Shown: positions 1-12,538, counted from the first letter of the stretch. The stretch is DNA of 64,000 bases from Trichopria drosophilae (GCA_030407085.1 CM059582.1:136235001-136299000), one strand, 5' to 3'. Made by a program: numbers and translations. Notes: a model not told the origin generated them from the sequence alone.

Positions 1-479
1 TGTATTTTGTTACTGAAATGATGCTTAATACGTTTAGATAGGAAAGGCGTTTAGATAGGAAATCCATGTATCTCACAAAACGATAAAGTTAAGACCAAAA
101 TGTAACCTTATAAGACTGTACACGTATGTATAAATTCAATGTGAATGTATGTTGTTTATTTACTTCGCTGGTGACTCGTGCTCTCTGTCGCTGTTCGCGC
201 GCCCAAGTTCACTTTGCACAAGTGTTGCGTAAGATGTATGTATACACTTTTTTTAAACAGTTTATTATTCTATTTACAAAATTAGAGGACAAGCGAGGGA
301 CAGGAACTGATTCCTAAATCGACTTTTGGCAGAACAATAAATTGTTTCGAAGTTTACGGCACTGTAAAGGATCTCCCTAGAGCAGATCGTCCAGTAATAG
401 CATCGACTGAACAAAATGAATTTAACCACTCTCAATACCGGAAGATCCTCATAACTTCGTTAAGAAAATGAAACGGGGT
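1..479. other. AT-rich stretch, no gene seen
   Basis: I see no coding exon, RNA gene or clear repeat here. The only open frame is short and lacks family features. Confidence 0.5.
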
Positions 480-1190
480 TCCAATTAAAAAAAAAAATAA
501 TCTTGACCTGAGAATAATCTTCAAGGTAATTTTCAAGGTCAAATTTTATGCTAGCATTAAATATCCCGGAAAAAATCCTGAAACTTTTGTCTGAAACATT
601 TTACCCGAAAATGACCTCTTGCTGAGTTAATTCGCTGTTCCGGGAGTTTTAAGTTTGGCCTTGAAATGACCTTGCCGAAAAAAACGGCCATAGTATATTC
701 GGACGTAAAATTTTGTGCTCTTTCCGAATCCGTGAAAAAAAATAGCAGTTTCCATTAAAAAAAAACAAAACTTGACCTTGAAATAACCTTGAAGGTTATG
801 TTCAAGGTCAAATTCTGTGCTACCATTAAATAGCCCGGGAAAAATCCTTAAACTTTTGTCTGAAACAATTTCCAAAGGAATGCACATCCTCTGAGATATT
901 TCGCCGTCACGGGAGTTTTAAGTTTCACCTTGAAATGACCTTGCCGAAAAAAACGGCCATAGCATATTCGGACGTAAAATTTTGTGCTCTTTCCGAATCC
1001 GTGAAAAAAAATAGGGGTTCCCATTTAAAAAAATTAACTTGACCTTGAAATAACCTTCAAGGTCATGTTCAAGGTCAAATTCAATATCGCCATTAAATAG
1101 CCAGGGAAAAATCCTGAAACTTTTGTCTGAAATATTTTCCTCGAAAATGCACTCCCGCTGAGATATTTTGCTGTTCCGGGACTTTTGGAT
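480..1190. repeat. Tandem repeat, ~268-bp unit, about 2.7 copies
   Basis: The phrase CTTGACCT recurs at about 502, 771 and 1038, giving a period of 267-269 bp. Each unit then carries TTCAAGGTCAAATT, CATTAAATA, AACTTTTGTCTGAAA and, except in the last partial unit, ACGGCCATAG and TTTCCGAATCCGTG. The third unit stops at about 1190. Within units the words AAGGTCA and TGACCTTG occur in both orientations, so each unit is partly self-complementary. Confidence 0.85.
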
Positions 1191-1911
1191 CACCAATATA
1201 ATACATATATAAAAGAAGCTAGTTGACTATACGGAACATAAAAGTTGGCATACAATGTATAATATATTAAAAGTAGTTTCAATGTAGTAAGAAATGATAA
1301 AAGAAAATAGGCAGTATATGCACCACAATCGAAAATGAAAAATAAATCCAATAAAGGTTGACATTAAGTTCTGAAAATCATAAACATTGATAAGAAAACT
1401 GGGAAATGCAAAAAGAAATGGATGTTCGACATATTTAAAGCAAAAGAAATTGAAATAAAACCCAATGAAATTAACAATAAAAGAATACAATAAAATTAAG
1501 GTTAGAAATGTATACTGGAAAGAATCGTATGGAAAATAAAAAGAGGAAAATTGCACAACAGACAACATCTTTAAAAAATAAATATGAAAAAATGATCCGT
1601 TTTGAGGGATATTAAAACTAATTTTTTAAATGAGGGCGAAGAAAATGTTTTGAGTTGGTTTCTCTATCTGAAAAATATGCAATTTCAAATTAATTTATAT
1701 TCTCATTCAAGTCAGAACCAATTTCAATAAACTTTTGTTGGTATTAATATACTAAAGCTGGCACTTTTTTTTTGAAATTTGAAATTTCTCTTATATGAAA
1801 TTTGAAAATATTTTTTAAGGTTAGGATATGAAATTGTCGTGACCGTGAGTGTTACATTTGTTAATTAGAAAAATGTTGTTAAATATTAATAATAATATTT
1901 ATAATATATAC
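1191..1911. other. AT-rich stretch, no supported gene
   Basis: A 113-codon minus-strand frame at 1227-1568 is rich in Phe and aromatic residues because the plus strand is purine-rich. It shows no recognisable membrane-receptor motif and I do not call it a gene. If further 3' exons of the minus-strand gene at 1912-2461 exist they could lie here, but none stands out. Confidence 0.4.
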
Positions 1912-2461
1912 CTTTATTAGAATGTATTTCAAAAATACTAGACATCTCCAAAATTTCTGGGTTCGACTCCTGAGCAGCATTTAGTTGAAAATTTTTTCTC
2001 ATCCGCTTCTTTTCATTCAATTCAATTTTTAATTTTGAAGTTTTATCCTTCTTAGTTTTATAATTTTTGGATAATATCTCCCCATCAGTTGTAACGTAAG
2101 AGAGTTCAACCAGTCTCTATCATCTAAATTTTTAGAAAATCAATAAAACGAATGATTACATGAATACTTTACTTTTGCCAATGCTACTTTAAAAAATGTT
2201 GATTTTTCAATGATAATTTAATTAATTTTTTATCAATTGACATTAATAAAAACGCAACGTAAACTAATAAATTGAACTATAAAGAAATAACTTACCACTT
2301 ATCTTAATAATCTTTGCCTTTGCCGATCGTTTACCATACGGAACCTTCGTTATTTGTCCTTCGTCTGCATTTCCCGATAGACTACTCGTTTCCACGATGC
2401 TGGTTGTTTTTTCTTTCCTCCACAATACTAACGCGTACATTTTCGATGACTGAATTTTCAA
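1912..2461 (-). pseudogene. Divergent partner gene of the CMC-like element (two exons)
   Basis: Exon 1 runs from 2461 down to 2296 and starts either MKIQSSK or, more likely, at the downstream Met of MYALVLWRK (about 2440). It ends ATAAGTG before a good GTAAGTT donor. Exon 2 follows an AG acceptor at 2124-2125 and runs to a GTATAT donor at 1911. Spliced in phase it reads KIIKIS-D-DRDWLNSL, then needs a one-base shift to continue YVTTDGEILSKNYKTKKDK and a Lys-rich region. So it carries a frameshift near 2095-2100. The start lies only ~180 bp from the divergent plus-strand gene at 2641, which suggests a shared bidirectional promoter in one transposon. The product resembles the small N-terminal modules found next to BEN-type or transposon accessory proteins, but I cannot name it. 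Function unknown. Confidence 0.5.
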
Positions 2462-2640
2462 GATTGGTTGTCAAAACTTGAGAGCAGTTTTCAACTGCCG
2501 AAAATCAAAATGAATTGCGACCGATAGCGAATGTTTTGGCGCATGTTCACACAATTTGGGGTGCTTTGAAGTTAGTTCTATTCTGCATTCAAATTTAATT
2601 AATTGCTGGTGACACTTTTTCCAATTCATGAAAGTTAAAA
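2462..2640. promoter_or_regulatory. Putative bidirectional promoter
   Basis: This is the 179-bp gap between two divergent start codons, both followed by plausible splice donors. I infer a promoter from the geometry. No TATA box or initiator is convincing. Confidence 0.3.
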
Positions 2641-3066
2641 ATGCCGAAGAGGAGGTTACATTTTCATGACTACGCTCCCAGATCCCAAAGGCGCATAATG
2701 GAATTTATGAGAAGTTCGTTGGCAAGAGATGATGAAAGTAACCCATCAAGCGATTCCGACTCTTCGAATGTAAGTAATGTTATTTACATGACATACAATC
2801 GTATTGATAGAATTACGTGAGGAAAGCTATGCATCCATATAGACACACATACATACATGCATTCTACATTCATAGTCCTCTACATGAACACCTATTTAAA
2901 AATGCTTAAATTAATCTTTAAATTTAAACAGAGTGACGGCGAAAACTCCAGTAATTCTGACCGAAATAGGCGCGTCATTGACAACTACGCTCACGAGAAT
3001 GCTGAAATACAATTTCAAAGAGGAGTTTCCGAAAATACAAACAGTCATACGTTTTTCAATAGTCAG
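2641..3066 (+). CDS. N-terminal exons of the CMC/EnSpm-like transposase gene
   Basis: Exon 1 (2641-2769) encodes 43 codons beginning MPKRRLHFHDYAPRSQRR and ends in a Ser/Asp-rich run before GTAAGTAATG. Exon 2 (2932-3066) follows a TTTAAACAG acceptor in phase 0. It reads SDGENSSNSDRNRRVIDN and ends HTFFNSQ before GTTCAA. The acidic Ser/Asp/Asn-rich linker continues naturally into DDSSNEGDSTD at 6614, where a one-base phase mismatch suggests a lost base or a missing small exon. This is the basic, then acidic N-terminus of the transposase whose catalytic part is at 6615-8963. The ~3.5 kb intron between them contains direct repeats and a foldback. Confidence 0.55.
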
Positions 3067-3343
3067 GTTCAAATTGTCTCTCTTTACCTTTGTAAAAACT
3101 TTCTTTGCCTCAACTCTTGTCCATTCTTATTGTATGTTTACATATCATAATTCATATACATGCACTTCTTTGTACCATACTCCTAACGTCAATTTGATTT
3201 TAGCTCAAAAATAATCCAGGTTATATTTGATTCCTTGGCATATTCTTAATCATTCTTCTAGAAGTTTGTTTTGCGGAACAGTTTCAGTGTCCTTTTATTC
3301 GTAAATTAATTAAATTATTAATTCGTTTTAGACATCAATTTGA

Positions 3344-4533
3344 AAAAAGAATCAATAGTGTATGGATTGAGAAAATGTAAAAGCTAAATAATTTCCTCTA
3401 GCTCCTTGTATTTCATGATCAATATTTAGCAAACATTTTAACGATTTATTTTATGTGAAACATTTTTCGTTCTCGCTGATATGAACCAGACTTTGGACAT
3501 ACTATGTCCATATTTCGACCGGTGCTTTATTAATTTTTTTCTTTTCAAAATATTTTCGTGTTGAAAATAACTGTCACTCGACACATAAAGTATATTTGCT
3601 CAAGAATATCATGAAAATTAACCAAAATAATTTCATATTAGAATTACATGCCCATTAGAGGTATGTTCAAAGTATGGCTATAGTCCGATTTGCATCATTC
3701 GAAACTTCATATATTTTAAAAAAGATAAATTTAAGAAAATCAATAGAGAATCGATTGGGGCAACAGAACAATTTTCACTCCTTCCATGCATTCTTTGGTC
3801 AATTTATTCTTGATCGAACTTTTAGATCTTGGAACGAGTAGAAATTCATTCGTTTTACGTGTTTTCCAATCGATTCATTATCGACTTTTCTAAAATTTGT
3901 TTTGTACATCATACGAAGTTCCATTTTGTATAAACCACTAAAAACTGTATTAGGAACCGATTAAGAAATACATGGACCAAGAGAGAATTATTTAGTATCA
4001 GGTATTTCTCAATCGATTCTCTATAGAAGTCACTGTCGTAAATCAATTATCTGGGGGAGGTATGTGCAAAGTAAATCTACAGTCTGGCTTACATTAAATG
4101 AAACTTCGCATATTCTACAAAAAAATTAAAAAAAAAAAGAATCATTGGTGTATCGACTGAGAAAATGTGAAAGCTAAATTTCCTCTAATTCCATGTATTT
4201 CATGACTAATATTTAACAGATGTTTTAACGATTTGTTTTATGTGAAACATTTTTCGTTCTCGCTGATCTGAGCCAGGCTTTGAACATACTATGTCCGTAT
4301 TTCGAACGGTGCTTTACTTATTTTCTTCTTTTCAACATATTTTCGGGTTGAAAATAACTGTCACTCGACACATAAAGTATATTTGCTCAAGAATATCCCG
4401 AAAATTAACCAAAATAATTTCATATTAGAATTAGATGCTCGTTGTTGTATGTTGAAAGTATGGCTACAGTCCGGTTTGTATCATTCGAAACTTCGTATAT
4501 TTTACAAACGATGAATTAAAAAAATCAATAGGC
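3344..4533. repeat. Pair of ~400-bp direct repeats in the intron
   Basis: Positions 3344-3746 and 4136-4533 share most of their sequence, including TTTTCGTTCTCGCTGAT, TGTCACTCGACACATAAAG and AACCAAAATAATTTCATA. The copies start ~790 bp apart and are clearly diverged. The 390 bp between them is related only in short patches. The repeats lie between exons 2 and 3 of the CMC-like gene. Confidence 0.75.
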
Positions 4534-4579
4534 CGATTCTATATCCACCAATTTAGCACCAATTTATATAATATTGAAA

Positions 4580-5880
4580 TATGTTATTTTTGGCATTCAA
4601 TAGAAACCATTACAGTGAAGGATATCAAGAAAATAAATTTAAAAAATCTTCAATGGCAGCAAATTTTCGAAAAAATGTTAAAATCAGATTTCTCAAATAG
4701 GCCACTTCCAATATTTTATTCAATTTTTTTCCAAATTCTCACAGATATAAAGAAGCTACTCTGAAAGTTTGAACTTTGCTAAACGCTTCCTTCGTATAAA
4801 ATAATTTTATTACATAAATTTAATTTTTTTAAATATTTATTATTTTTTAATAGACATTCAGGAATCAAGAGGCAACTTTTGAATGAAGTATACTTCTGTG
4901 GTCGTATGGTAAAATCAGGTAATGGCATTCTTTTAAAAAAATTAAAAATCTCCAAAAACAGAATCTATTTTTGGTTTGCCATCGATCTGTCAGATAAAAA
5001 TTTGGATTCAATGCCATATTTTAAAATTAATTGAAAAATAAAACACACATTTACATATTTTTAAATGAAAATCTAAAACTTTAAATGCGTTTTTCTGGAC
5101 TTTTAAACAAATTCAGTTACCTGGTTTCTCCTTACGACCACATATTTATATATTCATTCTTTACAATAATAGATCAATGTGTTCTCAAAATAATTGAGAG
5201 ATTTAGTCTACATTCAATAATAATAGAATGTCTTTTGGTTTGCGATTTTCAAATAGCCTATTTAAATAATATATTCAGGTAAAATAATTTTTTCTAATAT
5301 AAGTTTAATTTTTAAAAATAATTACACAAGTTTACATATAAGTGGATTATTTTTAAATTCATGTAATTAATTAATTTAATATTATTTTTTAAAATGAAAC
5401 TTATATTAGACAAAATTACTTTACCTGAATTTATTATTTAAGTACACTATTTGAAAAACGCAAACAAAAATAAATTCAATTATTATTGAATGTCGACTAA
5501 ATCTCTCAACTATTTTCAAAACACATTGACCTATTATTGTAAAGAATTAATATAAAAATATACTTCATTCAAAAGTTGCCTTTTGATTCCTGAATGTCTA
5601 TTGAACAATAATAAATGTTTAAAAAAATTAAATTTATTAAATACAATTATTTTATACGAAGGAAGCGTTTAACAAAGATCAAACTTTCAGAATATCTTCT
5701 TTATATCTGTGAGAATTTGGAAAAAATTGGATAAAATATTGGAGGTGGCCTTTTTGAGAAATATAATTTAAATTTTTTTTTTCAAAAATTTGCTGCCATT
5801 GTGTTAATTTTGTAGATTTTTGAAATTTCTTTTCGTGATATCGTTCACTATGATGTTTTCTACCAAATGCTATAAAACCA
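4580..5880. mobile_element. Foldback element (long palindrome) in intron
   Basis: The left arm (about 4580-5308) and right arm (about 5396-5880) are imperfect reverse complements. GGCAGCAAATTTTCGAAAA pairs with the segment near 5785-5800, AATCAAGAGGCAACTTTTG with the segment near 5570-5590, and AATATAAGTTT near 5300 with AAACTTATATT at 5397. The left arm is longer because a 244-bp element is inserted in it. No coding capacity is seen. Confidence 0.75.
4898..5141. mobile_element. MITE nested in the left foldback arm
   Basis: The 244-bp segment starts GTGGTCGTATGG and ends with the complement of GTGGTCGTAAGG. The terminal inverted repeats are 25 bp (4898-4922 and 5117-5141) with four mismatches. 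Comparison with the uninterrupted right foldback arm near 5558 shows it is an insertion. Target duplication and superfamily are not clear. Confidence 0.7.
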
Positions 5881-6613
5881 TTAGATTCTGTTCATTTATT
5901 ACCACAAGGGAAGCATTTTTTTGTATTTTCCTAATCTTTCTTCCAAAAAATAGTACATTTTTCAATTTACTACAACGCGACGAAAAAAAAATTTTTTTTT
6001 TGCGAAACAAAAAAATACGTGTCTTCTGTTTTTCATTGAAAAATAATATATTATGTAACACATGCTCAAAAAAGGCGTTTCTCATTCCTTGCCCGGTATG
6101 AAAAACCCTATTTTTCTGCATTCATTACATAAAGTATCGTATGTACCACGGGGGCGGGGACTTAAAACAACTTGAGCAATGTTATTGAATAGAGCTCGTC
6201 TTCGACTCGGGTCCCTAAAATTGCTCTCGTAATTCAAAAGTCCCCCCTCCGCCCACTTGGTGCATAATATACTATTTCTATATTACATAAATTGGTGAAA
6301 TGGCCATTTTTTTCTGCATAATTTCATATGGAATCGACCATTCGATTTTTTTAATCGAACTTTTAGAACTTGGAACGATTAGAAATTGTTTAGTTTTAGG
6401 TGTTCTTCAATCCATTCTTTATCGATTTTTCTTAAATTTGTTTTGTGCCATATATGCAACGCCGTTTGATACGATGGCACTTTCTGCTTGCTTTCAATGG
6501 TCATTTAATTTTAATGTGAAAATATTCTTGGTAAAATGGGCGATTATGAACAAATTTTTACATAGTTAAATGAAAAATTATAATTGTAATAAAAATAATA
6601 ATAATTGTGATTA
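5881..6613. other. Intron remainder, no gene seen
   Basis: AT-rich sequence up to the splice acceptor at 6613-6614. Short open frames on both strands overlap each other and show no family features. Confidence 0.4.
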
Positions 6614-6614
6614 G

Positions 6615-8963
6615 ATGACTCATCTAATGAAGGCGATTCCACAGACGTGGAACTCGATGAAGAAGAAGAAGAAATCGAAGAAGTTGATGTACAAAGTACA
6701 GATCTGGACACGGATCAAGAAAGCGAAGATGAGGAATTTTTTAATGGAACTGGAAATGATTTTTATAATGAAGAGAATGCGCGTTTATATGCAGGAGCTC
6801 CAATATTCGTAACAGAAAGCATCATCATGATTATGTCTTTCGTGTTACGTCACAAATTAGCGAATGCTTGTATTTTCGATCTTCTACAACTTATAGGAAT
6901 GCATTGTGTCCGTCCTAATTTATGCACCACTTCACTTTACAAATTTAAACAATTTTTTAAAGATGTCCAAAAATCCATTTCAAAAACACTATTATTGTTC
7001 AGAATGTTTGAAACCTATCGTAAATGAAAATTTGGAATGCCCCCAATGTTTACATCTTTCAAAAATTGAACATTATATACAAATGCCTATTATACCGCAG
7101 TTGCAGTCGTTATTAAGCCGTCCAGGATTTTTTAAAAAATTCAGTCATCGCGATAACCGAGTTAAATTACATTTAAATAATTATGAAGATATATACGACG
7201 GTAATATATACAAAGAATTAAATCGTGATAATGAAATTCTTTCAAACATAAATAATATTTCTTTGACTTGGTATACCAATGGAGTAAGTGTTTTCGGATC
7301 ATCCAATTTTAGTATTTGGCCTTTTTACCTTATAATAAATGAACTTCCTTACGGTGAAAGATTTTCAATTCAAAATATTTTACTTGCTGGAATATGGTTT
7401 GGTGCGCAAAAGCCGCAACCTAATTTGTTTCTAACCCCTCTATATGAGGAACTGTTGAAATAATATCGTGGTATAAAGTTTGCTGTACAAGGAATAGAAA
7501 TTTTAGTTAGAGTAATCGTCTCATTCGGTACATGTGATTTACCCGCAAAATCGTTATTTCTAAATATGTCTCAATTTAACGGGAAATTTGTTTGTTCAAA
7601 ATGCAAGCAAAAAGGAAAACATATTAATCGAAGGTAGGTTTATTGTTATAAACGGAACTTACACCTACGATCCGACCAGGAAACTGAACTTCACGCAACA
7701 CAAGCTGTAGAATCTGGTTCTAAAGTCTGCGGTGTAAAAGGGCCCAGTATCATATCACGTATTGTTTTCAAATCCATTAGATCTACAACCGTTGATATGA
7801 TGCACAATGTATTTGGAGTTGTTAAACAACACATAAAATTGGTATTTAACTCAGTTTACTCTCAAGAGCCATTTTCTATATATAATGTTATTAACATTAT
7901 CGATAAGCGACTTTTATCATTAAAACCTCCTCACTCCATTCAAAGTAGGCGCCGATCGATTGCCGAGCATTTGCCTTACTGGAAGTCTTCCGAAATAAAA
8001 AATTGGTTTTTTTATTTTTCTTTACCGGTTTTGAATGGTTTTATGACTGATGTTTACTTTGACCATTACAAATTGCTTGTATTCGGTATATTTTTATTGT
8101 GTAGAGACAGTATCTCCGATGACATGATAGGCACAGCTTCCCGATATCTTTATGAATTTGTATGTAAATTTCAAGTATTGTACGGTGCCGAACATATGTC
8201 GGCAAACATTCACCACTTACTGCATCTTCCTGATGTTGTTAGAGAGTGCGGGCATTTGCAAATGATGTCCTGTTTTCCTTTTGAAGATATTAACGGAAAA
8301 CTAAAATCGTTGGTTAATGGAAGTAACTCGCCACAAGTTCAAATATATTCGTCCTTATCTTTACTAATAAATGTACGTACCTTAATAGAAGTAAAACTTA
8401 TTAAAGGGTCCCAGTCGCACACTTTTTGTACAAGATTATTCTCTCCCAAAAAGCAATTGAAAATAGGCGAAATAATTTCAACAAGCATATATATCATTGG
8501 AAAAGTTTCGAATCCTCTAAATTTATGTAACGAAATTAGACAAATTTTAAGAATCAACTGTATAATAGGCAGAATATTTATTTTCAAAAGGTTTCTAAAA
8601 AAAGATTTATACACATCAGAGAGTTACACGAGAGCTGACAAGTACAATTCGACGTGTGCTAAATATATAAAAAATGGACGATCGTATTTCGGAAATATTA
8701 AAATATTTGTTAAAGTCACGTGTATGTGTGAAGAATCATGTAATTGTACTCATTCTCATTTCGCGATACTAAACAAACTTGATACCGTACACACATTCTC
8801 AGTGAGAACACAGCCGTTGCCATATATACATAAGTGTAATTTACTCAATAATACTTATGTTATACCTGTCAAAAATCTGCTTTCCGTATGCCACTTCATA
8901 ATCATTGCAGACACTGACAATATTTATGTTGCGGAACCAATCAATACTTGTGAAGTGCAATAA
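6615..8963 (+). pseudogene. CMC/EnSpm-like (tnp2-type) transposase, decayed
   Basis: This is the catalytic body of a CACTA-superfamily-like transposase. An acidic N-terminal linker is followed by LRHKLANACIFDLLQLI, a CX2C zinc-binding pair of the form CSEC...CPQC (about 7000-7050), then WYTNGVSVFGSSNFSIWPF and LAGIWFGAQKPQPNLFL. A second zinc pair, CSKC, lies near 7600. It continues FGVVKQHI, HYKLLVFGIFLLCRD and NIHHLLHLPDVVRECGHL, and ends in a Cys-rich tail (CMCEESCNC) and a stop at 8961-8963. Lesions: a frameshift between QFFKD and PFQKHYYC (about 6955-6990), in-frame TAA at 7461-7463 and TAG at 7635-7637. From 7797 the frame is open for 388 codons. The order of blocks matches tnp2/DUF4218-type transposases; the subclade is not resolved. 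A second, truncated copy is at 17638-18482. Confidence 0.75.
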
Positions 8964-9599
8964 TTATTGTTATACACTATACAAGTGTTATTTTATTGTT
9001 AATTATTGTAACTTTTTGGTCGTGTGCACACATCAGTTACTACATTTATAAATTGAAACTTGCCGTTCAATATACGTAATATAGATTTAAACAGAGTTGA
9101 AACATAGCTCGTTTTGAAGCATATTTTATGGTAAAAATTAGTACCTATCATTCTGGATAAAGAATGGACTAGACGTCATATATCGACGTGTCGCACGAAG
9201 ACTAGCACTACGCTGATGTCGCACGAACAAAAGTCCACGGACACTATACTATAACGAATAAAAACACACCGCTAAGGTGCGACGAAGAAAAACACAACGC
9301 GCTTGGTTGCGGCGAAGAAAAACGCTGTATACTGTGTTTTTTTTCGTCTTAACACGGTTTGCTGCGTTTTCCTTGATGGCAATGAGAACGTGTGATAGTC
9401 TTCGTTAAAGTACCTTTCGCTGTCATAGTCTTCGTGCGGCACGTCGAATATTTGCGATCAAGAACAATTTGCCCATATAGGCTTTGTTTGATACTATAAA
9501 TTATATTATATTATATATACAATACTAAAAATTGATCTCTACATTCTCCATACTATTTCAACGACACTATGGTTTTTGATCTTCGTCATAGTGTTACCA
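8964..9599. repeat. 3' flank of the transposase with a ~260-bp palindrome
   Basis: CGACGTGTCGCACGAAGAC at 9184-9202 is nearly the reverse complement of 9428-9446. The space between holds GTGCGACGAAGAAAAACAC and GTTGCGGCGAAGAAAAACG, also repeated. It could be subterminal repeat DNA of the CMC-like element or a separate small foldback. Confidence 0.55.
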
Positions 9600-10935
9600 T
9601 ACTAGCTGAGAGTGTCGACACGTATAGCTTCCTAAAAGCTACTATAGGTATTCTACCCGTACTTCTTCAATATCAATTAGTCTGCGCTCACGAGATTAAA
9701 CCCATACGAAAGCCATACAAAATCAGTCTGAAAATTCAAAATTGAAGAGTTCAGTGAATAGTATGATAACCGTCGATAACGTCATATAGGCTATATTTGA
9801 CACTATATTATTATCTTCATATTAACACCATATTATCTCTATACGTGTTCTAGATGGACGAAATAGAGCACTAAAATTTTGTCTCTATTTTCCCCATAAT
9901 ATTTCAACTAAACTTTACGTGAAAGGTCTTTGCCATACTGATACCATACTCGCTAATACTTTTTTTCAAAATATATAAAACTTCCTGAAAAATACTCTAG
10001 GCATATTCTTCCCATACTTGTTCAATATCAATTAGGCTACTCTCATGAGATTAAACCCATACGAAATCTATATGAACAATTCAATATTGAAGCATACGGA
10101 AAGGAGTATGGGAAGCGACGATAACGTCATATAGGCTCTATTTAACACCATATTATCTATACGTGTTCTAGATGGACGAAATACATGCTTAAAAGTATCT
10201 TTGCCATTCTGTTACCATACTCGCTGAGACATTTTTCAAAATATATAAAACTTCCTAAAACATACTCTAGGCATATTCCTCTCGTACTTCAATACTAATT
10301 AGCCTGCCCTCACGAGATCACTATGCGTGAAATATCTTTGCCATACTGCTACCATACTCGCTGAGCCTTTTTGCAAAATATATAAAACTTCCTAAAACAT
10401 ACTCTAGGCATACTCTTCCCGTACTTCTTCAATATTAATTAGTCTGCACTTACGGGATCGAACCCATACGAAAGCCATACGAAATCTGTATGGAAATTCA
10501 AAATTGAAGAGTACGGTGAGTAGTATGGGAAGCGTCGATATCATTATATAGGCTCTGTTTGACATCATATTATCTCTATACGTGTTCTAGACGGGCGAAA
10601 TACAGGCTTAAAAGATCTTTGCCATACTGCTACCATACTCGTTGAGACTTTTTTCAAAATATATAAAACTTCCTAAAACATACTCTAGACGTACTCTTCC
10701 CGTATTTCTTTATTATCAATCTGCCTGTACTCACGAAATTAAACCCAGACGAAAGCCATACGAAATCTGTATGGAAATTTAAAATGGAATAGTATGGGAT
10801 TTTGTATGGGAAGCGGCCATACGCCGGACCTTTGCTATACTCCCGATGTATATATCTCCCATACCGATTATGGACTATAGAAATACCGCTAGCCAAATAT
10901 TTCCCATACGCTTCCCCTACCTTCAATTTCCACGC
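9600..10935. repeat. Degenerate tandem subterminal repeats
   Basis: Four to five diverged units of about 280-400 bp share CCATACGAAAGCCATACGAA, TATAAAACTTCCTAAAACAT, GCCATACTGCTACCATACTC and TACGTGTTCTAGA. The ATACG/CGTAT core word appears dozens of times in both orientations. Such arrays are typical of subterminal regions bound by CACTA-type transposases, and the array lies just 3' of the CMC-like gene. No CACTA-type terminal motif could be placed. Confidence 0.6.
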
Positions 10936-10941
10936 GGGTTA

Positions 10942-10968
10942 GGGGCTGTCCATATATTACGTAACGCA
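10942..10968 (+). repeat. Left terminal inverted repeat of the second transposon
   Basis: It begins GGGGCTGTCCATATATTACG, directly after TTA at 10939-10941. An 11-C run follows at about 10987. Its inverted partner is 22162-22188. Confidence 0.85.
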
Positions 10969-12445
10969 TTTTTTACTGCTTTTTGCCCCCCCCCCCGTGT
11001 AACAAACAGTAACAAAGTGCTTCGACCCCCGAGGATTGGAAATTTATCCTGCACGGGTAACATATTTAGCGATAAACGTAAAAGAAGAGGAGCGAATTTG
11101 GACCCTTCCTGACATTCTAGAGGTGGTATTTCTAAACCCATATTTGTTTGTTTTAGTGGATACGGTGGTAGCAGATGTCCTTCAGGTATTACTCGTTTTA
11201 GATCACTTCTAAATTGAGAGCAACAGGCACTTTCTCCACACTTTACAATCTGTAATTCAGTAGGTATTCAGACATTATTTTCAAATAGTAGTTTTCGGTA
11301 CAAGTGGGTCAAAGTTTTTTGTACGAATGTGAGGCGAAAACGAGGGCCGCATTTACATTCGTACAAAAAACATTTTTGCACATGTGTTGAACAATATTTG
11401 TTGATACAACGTGTGTAAAATACAGATAAAAAGAGAAGTCGCAATCGGTAAAACTCCATTATACGCACGGAGTCAACATTTTTTTGTCTTAATATTATAT
11501 GATTTCAATATTTACGGACCTGTAAAAAGTATTGACTTTCAAAAACGTGTCGACAATACCAGTTCGCATCAGGAAGTGTTGGTAGATCTATTAATTGAGA
11601 GGATGGATCAATATATTCAGCAAATACCTCGAATCCATCAATTTGCATTTGATTCCAAACACTGCAAAGAGTCTGTCCTGCATACCGAAAATTATTGATT
11701 TCTAAATTGTCGTCAGTGGTTACACCTTGGCCATTTAAATGTGATCCAAAATGATCGTGAGGTAGAACTAGACCGGTCAGTTCTTTGCACAAGGGTGCCA
11801 TCCGCCTTTCTACGCGATTAAAAGCACTTCGGCCTGGTGCATTCGTGAAAATAAATAGTGCATCCAAGTTAAAATTCTTGAAGTGTTTTATTCCATGCGC
11901 AATTACTTTCTCATACCTGAAATTTTTATTTAAAATTTTAAAACTACAGTTATATTTATCCATTTTTATGCCTTACGATTGTATACCTTGGATTTTCATC
12001 CGGCCCGCCATTCACTGACAGCATCCAAATTGGCTTTGAATTTCCATTGCTATCTTTCATAATAGTGTCAAAGCAAGAAAGCTCTAGGAGATGTTCCAAG
12101 TCGGTAGCATGACTTGAAGCAGTGGAGGAGCTATGTTTTCCGCTTCTTACAGCGATGTAAGTTGGACCAGAATAAGAGACGTCTTTTACATCGCCCATGC
12201 CGTTTTCTTTTATCATAATTCCAGCATACACTGACGGAATCAGTTTATGCTTAGAAGCAACAACCCAGTCATGGTCTGGAAGTCGAACACGATATTCTAA
12301 GTGCATCAAAATTGAAGCTTGAGTTTTAGCTGCTGTTTTTCCCAAGGGCACGCGAGCTTTATCGTCATGTGAGATGAATGCAACCTTTGTTTAAAGATGA
12401 AAACACATTTCCTATTTAGATTAAAATAAATAAATAAATACATGT

Positions 12446-12451
12446 GCGTGC

Positions 12452-12516
<65 letters not shown>

Positions 12517-12538
12517 TGTGTGTGTGTGTGTGTGCGTG
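12446..12538. repeat. GC/GT dinucleotide microsatellite
   Basis: A (CG)n run is followed by (TG)n with rare interruptions, in the intron between exons 3 and 4 of the transposase gene. The equivalent tract in the right arm (about 14070-14142) is shorter by roughly two dozen bases. Confidence 0.95.

Noticed and set aside
1227..1568. 113-codon hydrophobic minus-strand frame, receptor-like at first sight
   Set aside because: Phe/Tyr/Ile-rich composition follows from purine-rich plus-strand DNA. No conserved receptor motif, splice signal or start context supports it.
11268..11468. 66-codon frame between exons 5 and 6 (and its mirror at 15120-15320)
   Set aside because: It lies in an intron between well-defined splice sites and includes a local inverted repeat (TTTTTTGTACGAATGT).
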